In this document: piece after piece, positions 37,174 to 44,989 of the stretch | How positions within the stretch are numbered: the first letter of the stretch is position 1 | How the letters are laid out: each line of letters starts with the position of its first letter | Source: Streptomyces melanogenes | Lineage (GTDB): Bacteria; Actinomycetota; Actinomycetes; Streptomycetales; Streptomycetaceae | Length of the DNA stretch: 64,000 nucleotides | Assembly: GCF_014649795.1 (NCBI RefSeq) | Contig: NZ_BMTS01000004.1 | Span: 186,001-250,000, forward strand | Reading direction: 5' to 3' | Position numbers and translations under genes: made by a program | The notes under the pieces: model-generated | What the model was told of the DNA's origin: nothing | What the model saw: only the letters and a program-made list of their open reading frames with translations | Databases searched by the model: none

Positions 37174-37905
37174 GGCACCAACCCTCATTAGGCGTCTGTG
37201 AAATTCGCGGCACGCGGAAAGAGCCCGCGGGCCCTCGCTGGGAAGCCGTTGGGCAGGCGCGTGCGATCCGCCCCACCGGGTGAGCGGAATGTTCATGGGA
37301 ACGGAAGCAAGGAATGCGTCGCCGGAATACCGCTGCGGGGGCGGAATCCCGGTGAGAGCCGGCGGTGCCGTGACGGCGCAGCCTTCCTCGGAACAGCCAC
37401 CCTGCATGAGGAGAAGTCGGCAGGTCAAGAGGATCATCCTCCCGGGCGTGTCCCCGACGGACCGTCAAAAACGCTTGGATTAGGGGTTTCACCCTGCCCC
37501 ATGTCATGTGCACGGCGGTATGGATTTGGCCAGCTTTCGAAGTTCAGTTTGCGTCAACGAATCGGCCATGACCTGTTAAAAGATCGTGCTGTTGGCAAGT
37601 GCCACCTCGGGAAGACCGCTGTATACGAGCGCCTCGCGGGATCCGCCGAGGGCCGATGTTGAGCCAAATCGGCTTGCGCGGCGGGAGAGGTGGTTCCGTT
37701 CCGGTTAGCGTTCGGGGCACTCTGGGTATTCCCCCGACTGCGGAAGCGGGCCGGGTACCCGGGGGGTTGAGGGATAGGTCACTCCGCAAGCCTCCTTGAA
37801 GCCCTTGCGGCAGAATGGAATTGCCGCTTCACTGAAGCGCGATTCGAGATCCGCGCATAGGCCAATACGGCTGGGAACCAATGCGTGAAGGAAAGTCGAA
37901 AGGTC
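37174..37905. promoter_or_regulatory. 732-bp divergent region between antC and antB
   Basis: This is the longest non-coding gap in the cluster and is AT-richer than the genes. It must hold the antCDE promoter (leftward) and the antBA promoter (rightward). A GGG-N4-CCC element at 37721-37736 resembles a PAS-LuxR operator. Short frames on both strands lack codon bias and are not called. No tRNA or riboswitch fold was recognised. Confidence 0.6.
37721..37736. promoter_or_regulatory. PAS-LuxR (PimM/FscRI-type) operator candidate
   Basis: TCTGGGTATTCCCCCG has the core GGG-N4-CCC of the reported consensus CTVGGGAWWTCCCBAG, with core GGGTATTCCC differing from GGGAWWTCCC at one position. It lies about 170 nt upstream of antB, where the candicidin-cluster regulator FscRI is known to act in other antimycin producers. 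Confidence 0.4.
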
Positions 37906-39210
37906 ATGGGGATGCAGCGCAAGTTATGCCCGGTCGAAACGATCTACGTGGCGCAGCGGAGCCGTGCCGTGCTCTCCTGCACCGTGCGCGGCGACCTCGA
38001 CGAGAAGCTGTTCGCCGCGGCGTTCGCCGCCAAGGTCGCCGAACACCCCTCGCTGCGCTGCCGGATCGCCGTCGAGGACGGGGTCCATGTGCTCCAGCCG
38101 ATGGCGGCGGACGAACAGCCGAGGCTGCTGGTGCGCGACGGCGGGCCCGACTCCTTCACCGAGGAGTTCAACACCCCGCTGCCCGTCGGCGGCCCGCTGG
38201 TGCGGGCCGTGCTGCTGCGCGGTACCGACGAGCACACCGTGATGCTCAGCGTCGACCACACCATCACCGACGGCCACAGCGCCATCGCCCTCCAGAACGC
38301 CCTGTGGGACACCTACACCGCACTGTCCGGTGAACTCCCCGACGGCGCCGGGGAGTACGGCGAGACCTGGCCGAGCCCCGTCTCCGAACTGCTGCCGCCC
38401 GTCTCCGAGCGGGAGGCCGAGGAGTATCTCGCGCGCCGCGTCGAGCGGACCCGGCAGGCCCCCGTCGTCTGTCTGCCGTACGAGGCCGTGGGCACCGAAC
38501 GCCCCGCCGGAGAGCTCGAACTCGCCGTGCGGCGCGTGCTGTTGGAGCCCGACGAGACCGCGCGGCTGCTGCGCTTCGCCAAGGCCGAGGGCGTGTCGGT
38601 GCACGGCCTGATCGCCGCGGCGGCCCTGACCGCCGTCCGCCACCGCCTCGGCGGCGAACCCGGGGTGCGCACGCTCGGCTGCCTCTCCCCGGTCGACCTG
38701 CGCTCCCGGCTCACCCCGCCGCTGGACCGCGAGGTGATGGTGCCCGCGGTCACCTCCTGCCTGGACGTGCTCGAAGTGGCGCACGACGCGGACCCGCTGA
38801 GCCTGGCCCGCCTGGTCACGGAGAACCTGCACGCGGCCATCGAGCGCGGCGACTTCCTCCAGGAACTGCACCTGCTGCCGAAGGTCCCGCAGCACCCCGC
38901 GCTCCTCGCCACCAGCGTGATCGTGACCAACATGGGCCGCGTCTCGGGCCCGGTGACACCGGACGGTCTGGAGGTCACCGACGTCCGCCTCGCGCCGGCC
39001 CGTGAGCACTACTTCCCGCAGGCCGGGCGCGGCCCCGTGATGGCGTGCGTGGTCTCCTTCGACGACCGGCTCGGCATCGAACTGCCCTACAGCGCGGGGT
39101 GTTTCACCCACGAGCAGATCGACGGGATCGGCGCCGCTCTGCACACCACCCTGCTCGCGTTCGCCGCCCACCGCGACGACGCCGAGGGCGCGGTGGCGGT
39201 GTCCGCGTGA
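37906..39210 (+). CDS. antB: AntB: PapA5-like acyltransferase
   Basis: This 434-residue condensation-domain-like acyltransferase has the active-site motif DHTITDGHS (HxxxD) near residue 119 and the usual second-half blocks GVSVHGLIAAA and SVIVTNMGRVSG. AntB acylates the C8 hydroxyl of the antimycin dilactone with varied acyl-CoAs, creating much of the family's diversity. The ATG at 37906 is chosen; a GTG at 37885 and an ATG at 37912 are possible. Leucine codon 7 (37924-37926) is TTA, so translation should need the bldA tRNA. antA follows after 76 nt, probably as an antBA operon. Confidence 0.88.
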   Translation: MGMQRKLCPVETIYVAQRSRAVLSCTVRGDLDEKLFAAAFAAKVAEHPSLRCRIAVEDGVHVLQPMAADEQPRLLVRDGGPDSFTEEFNTPLPVGGPLVRAVLLRGTDEHTVMLSVDHTITDGHSAIALQNALWDTYTALSGELPDGAGEYGETWPSPVSELLPPVSEREAEEYLARRVERTRQAPVVCLPYEAVGTERPAGELELAVRRVLLEPDETARLLRFAKAEGVSVHGLIAAAALTAVRHRLGGEPGVRTLGCLSPVDLRSRLTPPLDREVMVPAVTSCLDVLEVAHDADPLSLARLVTENLHAAIERGDFLQELHLLPKVPQHPALLATSVIVTNMGRVSGPVTPDGLEVTDVRLAPAREHYFPQAGRGPVMACVVSFDDRLGIELPYSAGCFTHEQIDGIGAALHTTLLAFAAHRDDAEGAVAVSA

Positions 39211-39286
39211 GGGGCGCACCGGCCCGGCGCGGCCCGCACCCGCCACGCACCCGTTCGAGCAGACCGAGTCCAGGAGTACTCCCGCG

Positions 39287-39814
39287 GTGATCACGACGAA
39301 CGATGCGCAGGCCCCCGTCACCACGGCCCTGCTGCCGCGCGCACAGGCCGGGGACGACCGGGCCATGAACGACATCCTCCTGCACATCGCACCCTTCGTC
39401 GGCCGGCTCTGTCTGCCGATTGCCCAGGGCCACAGCTCCGACGCCGCGCAGGAGGCCATGCTCGCGATATTCCGCGGCATCCGGGGCCTGCGCGAACCCG
39501 AGGCGTTCTACGGCTGGGTCCGCGCGGTCACCGTACGGGAGGCGGTCCGCACCTCGAAACGGCTGAGCCAGGGACCCACCGACGACCTGACCGACCGCGC
39601 CCTGGACGGCAACCCCCTGGACACCGTGCACATCTCCGACGCCATGGACCGGCTGCCCGACCAGCACCGCCAGGTCCTCGTGCTGCGCGCGGTCTACGGC
39701 ATGAACGAGGAGGAGATGGCGGCGACCCTGGCCCTGCCCGTCGGCACTGTCCGCTCCCGGCTGCACCGCGCCCGGCGCAACTTCCAGAACGCCTGGCACC
39801 AGCAGTCGGCGTGA
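39287..39814 (+). CDS. antA: AntA: cluster-specific ECF sigma factor
   Basis: This 175-residue ECF sigma factor has region 2 (about residues 20-90: DDRAMNDILLHIAPFVGRLCL, DAAQEAMLAIFRGIRGLREPEAFYGWVRAV) and region 4 (about 115-170: MDRLPDQHRQVLVLRAVYGMNEEEMAATLALPVGTVRSRLHRARRNF). Sigma-AntA is an orphan without an anti-sigma factor and directs the precursor operons antGF and antHIJKLMNO. Its activity is limited by ClpXP through a C-terminal Ala-Ala tag in the studied strain. Here the chain ends Gln-Ser-Ala. The start is a GTG with AGGAGT 10 nt upstream. Confidence 0.88.
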   Translation: MITTNDAQAPVTTALLPRAQAGDDRAMNDILLHIAPFVGRLCLPIAQGHSSDAAQEAMLAIFRGIRGLREPEAFYGWVRAVTVREAVRTSKRLSQGPTDDLTDRALDGNPLDTVHISDAMDRLPDQHRQVLVLRAVYGMNEEEMAATLALPVGTVRSRLHRARRNFQNAWHQQSA

Positions 39815-39848
39815 CGGCGGCTCAACAGCAGGCGGCCACCGCGGGCCG

Positions 39849-40934
39849 TCACCCCACCGGGCGGCGGTCGACCGGCGTGACGGGGGTGCGGACGGCGACC
39901 GTGGTGCGGCGCGGGCCCGACCACGGGGCGGGCACGGCGTCGATGTCCCTCGCCAGCCAGTAGGCCAGCTGCTCGTAGTTGATCCGCCAGCCGCGGAAGT
40001 GCGGCCACGCCTCCTCCGGCGTGCGCTCCATCGGATACCCTTGGTCGGCCATCCGCGCCACACCGTGCAGGAAGTCCTCGTAGGTGAGCTCGATCGGGTC
40101 GTCGGGGTGCGGGTCGCGGTCGTACGGGATGCCCCGCAGATCCGCGATGTCGCGCAGACAGACGAACCCGGCCCGCAGCGCGAGCCGGACCTCGGCCTTG
40201 GGGTGGGAGGGGTTGAAGGCGAGCCGCAGCGCCGCCGCGTCCATCACGGCCAGCAGGGCGATCAGCCAGTTGCGGTTGGCCTTGGGGGAGCGGAAGTGGA
40301 TCAGTACCGGGTAGGTGGTGTGGCTCTCGCTCACCTCGGCGCTCCACCGCTCCCAGTTGCGGAACAGCTCGGTGAGGCTGTGCAGCAGCTCGACCTGGGC
40401 GTACCGGGCGAGGATCTCCGGCCCCCAGGGCGGGCTGCCCGCACGTGACTGGAGGAGGGTCACCTCCGTCTCGCGCCGCTGGTAGGCGGCGTAGAGGGTG
40501 GGCAGATAGCCGATCTGGAGGCCGATCACGACGGGGCCGGTGGCGGCGGCGCAGAAGTCGATGACGTTGAGCGTGACCCGGGAGCCGCTGGCGAAGCCGA
40601 GGGTGAAGAGCGAGGAGCCGGACTCCACCATCGCGTCCTGGAACGGCAGCCGGCTGACGGCCGCCTCCAGAAGCGCGTAGCCGACCATGAAGCACGCCAG
40701 CCAGCCCATCAGCGTCACCACGATGGCCAGCGGCGCCACCGGGGCGAGTATCCGGTCCTTCGACTCCGCCTCCGGCAACCGGTCGGCCACCAGCTGGAAC
40801 GGCCGCCGGACCAGGCCGTGGACGATCTGGGTGAAGCCGGAGCGGGTCGGCCGGGGGATCACCAGGGTGCGCAGCACCGAGGAGAAGATCCCGAGGACGA
40901 CGACGGCACCCGTGATGCCCTGTAGTACACGCAC
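39849..40934 (-). CDS. channel-like membrane protein of unknown function
   Basis: This 361-residue protein begins with a hydrophobic helix (residues about 1-25), has a second (APVAPLAIVVTLMGWLACFMVGYALLE) and third (NVIDFCAAATGPVVIGLQIGYLPTLYAAY), and between them SSLFTLGFASG. That arrangement resembles the pore loop of two-helix potassium channels, but TLGFA replaces TVGYG. The last 200 residues are soluble and helical. The GTG at 40934 is preferred because GGAAGGAA lies 10 nt upstream. It converges on antA and is probably outside the cluster. No firm function is assigned. Confidence 0.65.
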   Translation of the reverse strand: MRVLQGITGAVVVLGIFSSVLRTLVIPRPTRSGFTQIVHGLVRRPFQLVADRLPEAESKDRILAPVAPLAIVVTLMGWLACFMVGYALLEAAVSRLPFQDAMVESGSSLFTLGFASGSRVTLNVIDFCAAATGPVVIGLQIGYLPTLYAAYQRRETEVTLLQSRAGSPPWGPEILARYAQVELLHSLTELFRNWERWSAEVSESHTTYPVLIHFRSPKANRNWLIALLAVMDAAALRLAFNPSHPKAEVRLALRAGFVCLRDIADLRGIPYDRDPHPDDPIELTYEDFLHGVARMADQGYPMERTPEEAWPHFRGWRINYEQLAYWLARDIDAVPAPWSGPRRTTVAVRTPVTPVDRRPVG

Positions 40935-41006
40935 CGCAGCTCTGTTCCTTCCCGGGTCGTGGGGATCATTCAAGCGCACGACGTGCGGGAACCACCCCCG
41001 ACCCGG

Positions 41007-41273
41007 TCAGTGGGCCAGCGGGTTCGCGGCCGGGGCGCCCGGGCCCGGGTAGTCGGGGTCGTCCTCGGCCCGGGGCAGCGGACGGTGTCCCTCGGACCAG
41101 TCGTTGGTCCAGCCGCACACCCCGCAGGCGTACCGGCCGTCGAGCCCGGCCACGCGCGTGCCGCACTTGCGGCACTCGGCGTGCGTGATGTCGGGGGTGA
41201 ACCCCGTGTCCGGCGCGGAGAGCGCGGCGCCGTGAACTTCACCCGCGCCGCCCCCGGTTGGTGGAGTGATCAA
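41007..41273 (-). CDS. small zinc-ribbon protein
   Basis: This 88-residue protein has two cysteine pairs, CRKCG and CGVCGW, about 18 residues apart, as in rubredoxin-like zinc ribbons, followed by a Pro/Asp-rich tail. The start used is a TTG at 41273 with GAGAGG upstream; no ATG or GTG is available before the first cysteine pair except within the poorly conserved lead. It is divergent from the peptidoglycan-binding protein gene. Function unknown. Confidence 0.5.
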   Translation of the reverse strand: MITPPTGGGAGEVHGAALSAPDTGFTPDITHAECRKCGTRVAGLDGRYACGVCGWTNDWSEGHRPLPRAEDDPDYPGPGAPAANPLAH

Positions 41274-41360
41274 CTACCTCTCCAGGTCTGCTAAATTTTC
41301 GCTTCGCCGCCATCTGGGACGCGGCCAGTTCAGCACCATTTCCGGGGGAGCAAGACTCTT

Positions 41361-41807
41361 ATGAAGCGTACTTTGGCATGCCTTGGCGCCTTCGCCGCCA
41401 TCACCGTCGGCATGTTCGTGACCGGTCCGTCGGCGCAGGCCGCCTCGGGCTGCACCGACACGACGAAGTACTACGACACCGCCGGCTACTACACCGACCT
41501 CCCGACCGCCGGCCTGCGCGGCACGTACTCCTGCACCCTGCGCCGCGGCGTGAAGAACGACGCCGTCTACGAGCTCCAGGTCACCCTGAACGAGTGCTAC
41601 GGCCAGAACACGGGCGGCTTCGACGGCGACTTCGGCCCGAGCACCGAGACGGCCCTGCGCAACGTCCAGCGCAGCCTCGGCCTGTCCGCCGACGGCGTCT
41701 ACGGCCCCAACACCCGCGACGGCCTCAAGTGGGCCTGGCGCAGCATGGCCGGCAACCACCGCTGCCTCAAGCTGACCCAGGCCCCGGGCCCGCTGAGCAC
41801 CCGCTAG
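41361..41807 (+). CDS. secreted peptidoglycan-binding-domain protein
   Basis: This 148-residue exported protein has a signal peptide (residues 1-28, cleaving after SAQA) and a mature domain with four cysteines. It contains a peptidoglycan-binding type 1 repeat (VYELQVTLNECYGQNTGGFDGDFGPSTETALRNVQRSLGLSADGVYGPNTRDGL). It has no catalytic domain, so it is a wall-binding or inhibitor-like protein. A strong terminator follows, so it is transcribed alone. Confidence 0.85.
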   Translation: MKRTLACLGAFAAITVGMFVTGPSAQAASGCTDTTKYYDTAGYYTDLPTAGLRGTYSCTLRRGVKNDAVYELQVTLNECYGQNTGGFDGDFGPSTETALRNVQRSLGLSADGVYGPNTRDGLKWAWRSMAGNHRCLKLTQAPGPLSTR

Positions 41808-41820
41808 CCCCAGGGCGTAC

Positions 41821-41863
41821 GCCCCTCGGTCCGCCACCCTCAAGTGACGGCGGACCGAGGGGC
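41821..41863 (+). terminator. strong intrinsic terminator
   Basis: Perfect 15-bp arms GCCCCTCGGTCCGCC (41821-41835) and its complement (41849-41863) surround a 13-nt loop and are followed by TTTCCCG. Confidence 0.85.
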
Positions 41864-42002
41864 TTTCCCGTGTCGTGGGACGGCCTCGTACCACCGTACG
41901 AGGGCTGTTCTCGGCCATCGCGTCGAGCCTGCCCGTGGGCCGCCGCGCGGCTCGCTAGGCTGCGGCTGCCGATGCGGTGTGGGTCTCAGGAGATGAGGCG
42001 CG

Positions 42003-43241
42003 ATGGGGTGGTCCCTGGGCTGGGCGCGAATGGCGATGACAGGGATCGCCGCGGTGGGGATGGTCGTCGGTGAGGGCGCACTCGCCCCCGGTGCCGCGCA
42101 GAGCGCGCCGACCGTGGGGTACGGGCGGACGGTCTCCGTCGCCCCCGGCATCTCCTACCGGAGCTTCACCGTGACCGCCTCCCACGGGCTGACACGTGGT
42201 CACCTCGTGGTGGCGGACCTGGGCAACCCGCACGTCAAGGTGGACCTCCTCACACCGGGAGCGGTGGCCGCCCGGGCGAAGGTCACCGCGATGGCCGACG
42301 CCATGGACGCGGTCGCCGCCGTCAACGGGGACTTCTTCAACATAAGCGAGACCCAGCACCCCGGCGTGGAGGCCACCGGTGCCTCCTCGGGCCCGGCCAT
42401 CGCGTCCGGCCGCCCGCTGAAGGCCGCCGTGCCCGACGGCCAGCGGTTCGGCCCCACGCTTCCGCCGGGCACCAGCGCCCGGGACGTCATCGGCGTCGAC
42501 CCCGCGCGCACCGGGCGCCTCGACCGCCTCTCCCTGGAGGGAACCGTCGACACCGGCCGGGGCGGGCTGCGCCTCGCCGGGCTCAACCAGTACGCCCTGC
42601 CGGTGGACGGGGTGGGCGCCTTCACCGCCAAGTGGGGGTCCGCTTCCCGGGCGCGCGCCGTGTGCGGCACCGACACCGCGCGCGGTGCGCCGTGCACCAA
42701 GGACACGTACGAGGTGACGGTACGGCGCGGCCGCGTCGTCAGTACGTCGACCGACCCGGGCAAGGGGCCGGTCCCCGTCGGCACCTTCGTCCTGGTGGGG
42801 CGCGAGAAGGGGGCCCACGCCCTGAGCGCGCTGCGCCCCGGGGACCGGGCCGGGCTCGCCTACCGGCTGCGCGCCCGCCGGGGGCCGCTGGCGTTCGCGG
42901 TGGGCGGCATGCCGGTGCTGCGGGCCCGCACACCGCTGAACGGACTCGACGACCGTACGGCCGCCACCCGCACCGGCGCGGGGATCGGCGGCCACGGCCA
43001 CCGCCTCTACCTCATCGCCCTGAACGGCTCGGCCGAGAACGACGCGGGCCTCACCCTCGCCGAACTCGCCCGTCTGATGCGGGACATGGGCGCCGACGAC
43101 GCGGTCAACCTGGACGGCGGCGGCTCCTCCACGCTGGCCACGCGCGGCCCCGGCGACCCGGGCGTCGTCGTACGCAACCGGCCGCCGGGGAGCTTCGAAC
43201 GCGCGGTGGCCAACGGCATCGGGGTCTTCGTGAGGCGCTGA
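42003..43241 (+). CDS. secreted phosphodiester glycosidase (NAGPA-like) protein
   Basis: This 412-residue exported protein has a signal peptide (about residues 1-35). Its domain matches the phosphodiester-glycosidase family related to the uncovering enzyme NAGPA: AAVNGDFFN near residue 103, IALNGSAENDAGLTLAELA, and NLDGGGSSTLATRGPG near residue 370. These hydrolases cleave glycosyl phosphodiester links such as those in wall glycopolymers. In actinobacteria the substrate is generally unknown. Confidence 0.8.
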   Translation: MGWSLGWARMAMTGIAAVGMVVGEGALAPGAAQSAPTVGYGRTVSVAPGISYRSFTVTASHGLTRGHLVVADLGNPHVKVDLLTPGAVAARAKVTAMADAMDAVAAVNGDFFNISETQHPGVEATGASSGPAIASGRPLKAAVPDGQRFGPTLPPGTSARDVIGVDPARTGRLDRLSLEGTVDTGRGGLRLAGLNQYALPVDGVGAFTAKWGSASRARAVCGTDTARGAPCTKDTYEVTVRRGRVVSTSTDPGKGPVPVGTFVLVGREKGAHALSALRPGDRAGLAYRLRARRGPLAFAVGGMPVLRARTPLNGLDDRTAATRTGAGIGGHGHRLYLIALNGSAENDAGLTLAELARLMRDMGADDAVNLDGGGSSTLATRGPGDPGVVVRNRPPGSFERAVANGIGVFVRR

Positions 43242-43345
43242 GAGCCTGTCGGCGATTGAACGGTCCGTCAGCGGCTGACGTAACAACGCGCAAGACACCT
43301 ACGGGAGTCGATCGCGTCACTCGTTGCCGAGGAGGGAGTCTTCTT

Positions 43346-43588
43346 GTGAACTGGCGAAAGCGTGCGGCGTGCCGTACCGAGGACCCTGAGCTGTTCTTCC
43401 CGACGTACAGCAGGCGTTTCGCGGACCAGCAGCTGGCGGAGGCCAAGGCGGTCTGCCGCAGATGCCCGGTGACCACCGCGTGCCTGGAGTGGGCGCTGTC
43501 GAACAACGAGAAGCGCGGAGTGTGGGGCGGGCTCAGCGAGACCGAACTGCGCAGGGCGAGGCGGCGGATGGGCGTGGAAGTCGCCTGA
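43346..43588 (+). CDS. WhiB-like iron-sulfur regulator
   Basis: This 80-residue WhiB family protein has four conserved cysteines: one in RAACRTEDPELFF, then CRRCP and CLEW. The GVWGG turn is followed by the basic C-terminal RRARRRMG for DNA contact. It binds a redox-sensitive 4Fe-4S cluster and usually partners the principal sigma factor. The start is a GTG at 43346 with GAGGAGGG upstream. It is a single gene with no obvious target nearby. Confidence 0.9.
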   Translation: MNWRKRAACRTEDPELFFPTYSRRFADQQLAEAKAVCRRCPVTTACLEWALSNNEKRGVWGGLSETELRRARRRMGVEVA

Positions 43589-43693
43589 CGGGGGCGGACC
43601 CTGTGTCGCGCGGTAACAGCCGCGCGACTGAACGCCCGGGGGCGCGGCGCCGTATCAACCGGTCAGTAGCGTGCCGCGCCCGAGGAGGAGCCC

Positions 43694-44812
43694 GTGCCTT
43701 TTCGCCGTCTTCGCCGTCGCCTCCGGGGGACGGCCGCATGGTTGCTCGTCGCCGTGGTGGCGGGCGGACTCGCGTTCACCGTCACCAAGAACTCCACGGG
43801 GCCGCACGGCGGTTCCGGCCCGATCGGCTCCAGCGATCCGGCCGGGGCCGCCCGGCGCGCCGACCCGGGGCGGACCCCGGGCGGCTGGCAGGACTGGAAC
43901 CGCTGGCTGCGGGGCGCGGCGGACTTCGTCAACCCCGTGGTCGACGGGCTGTGGGGGCCGGAGCGGATGGCCGGAGCCGCCGAGGGTGAGCGGTCCTTCG
44001 ACGGCAGCGAGATGCCCCGGGGCGTCTCCGACCCCGAGCCGGACGCCGTGGACGCGCGGCCCGTCGCCCGCCCGTACGGCGAGAACGCGCCCACGGCCGG
44101 GCGGCTGTTCTTCGACACTCCCAAGGGGCCCGCCGCCTGCTCCGGCACGGTGGTGCGTGATCCCGCCCACCCGGGCCGGTCCAACCTGGTGTGGACCGCC
44201 GGGCACTGCGTCCACTCGGGCAAGGACGGCGGGTGGCTGAGGAACATCGTCTTCGCACCCGGGTTCGACAAGAGTGGAGCGGGTGGGCGCGGGAGTGCGG
44301 CGCCCCTGGGGATCTGGTGGGCCGACTGGGCGCAGACCTCCCAGCAGTGGATCGACCACGGCACCTCCAACGCGGGGGCGGGCGCGGCCTTCGACTTCGC
44401 GGTGCTCCATGTACGGCAGGCGGCCGGTGCTACGCGGTCGCTGGAGGAGACCGTCGGGGCGGCGGCGGACGTGGCCTTCGACGCCGAACTCTCCGGCTCC
44501 CGGGGCCTGGTCGACATCGTGGGGTATCCGGCGGGCCGCCCGTTCGACGGCTCGGCCCTCTTCCACTGCGCCGACCGGCCCGGCTCGTTCTCCGTCGCCG
44601 CCGACCAGCCCGACATGTACCGCATGGGCTGCACCATGACCGAGGGCTCCTCCGGCGGCGGCTGGCTGGTGCGCCGGGGCGACGGCGCACTGGTCCTCGT
44701 CTCCAACACCTCACTCGGCTCCCGCCCGGCCGCCTGGTTGGCGGGGCCGCATCTGGGTGCGGACGCGCGGCGCGTACTGACGGAGGTAAGCCGTCGGTTC
44801 GCCGGTAGTTGA
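43694..44812 (+). CDS. secreted trypsin-like serine peptidase
   Basis: This 372-residue protein has an N-terminal basic stretch and hydrophobic helix (about residues 12-32) acting as signal or anchor, and a linker of about 100 residues. Its chymotrypsin-fold domain has His in VWTAGHCVH, Asp in FDFAVLHV and Ser in GCTMTEGSSGGGW. The first cysteine pair fits CSGTVV with AGHC. This is the V8/glutamyl-endopeptidase-like group common in Streptomyces. The start is GTG. Confidence 0.85.
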   Translation: MPFRRLRRRLRGTAAWLLVAVVAGGLAFTVTKNSTGPHGGSGPIGSSDPAGAARRADPGRTPGGWQDWNRWLRGAADFVNPVVDGLWGPERMAGAAEGERSFDGSEMPRGVSDPEPDAVDARPVARPYGENAPTAGRLFFDTPKGPAACSGTVVRDPAHPGRSNLVWTAGHCVHSGKDGGWLRNIVFAPGFDKSGAGGRGSAAPLGIWWADWAQTSQQWIDHGTSNAGAGAAFDFAVLHVRQAAGATRSLEETVGAAADVAFDAELSGSRGLVDIVGYPAGRPFDGSALFHCADRPGSFSVAADQPDMYRMGCTMTEGSSGGGWLVRRGDGALVLVSNTSLGSRPAAWLAGPHLGADARRVLTEVSRRFAGS

Positions 44813-44989
44813 CGGGTCGTCGGGTCCTTTCCCCGGGGGCGGATGGGCAGCGCTCACCTTTGCTGACCAACCTTCAAAAATGTTCTTTCGCAATCATGGT
44901 GAACACCACACCCGTCTCATCCGTACCTAGGACTGCACACCTTCCGCCGATTCCGATCGGCTACGGAACACATCCCAGGAGGCGGCGAG

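Noticed and set aside
37174..37884. Small open frames in the antC-antB gap (for example 37280-37483 and 37599-37799)
   Set aside because: They lack codon-position bias, recognisable motifs and convincing ribosome binding sites.
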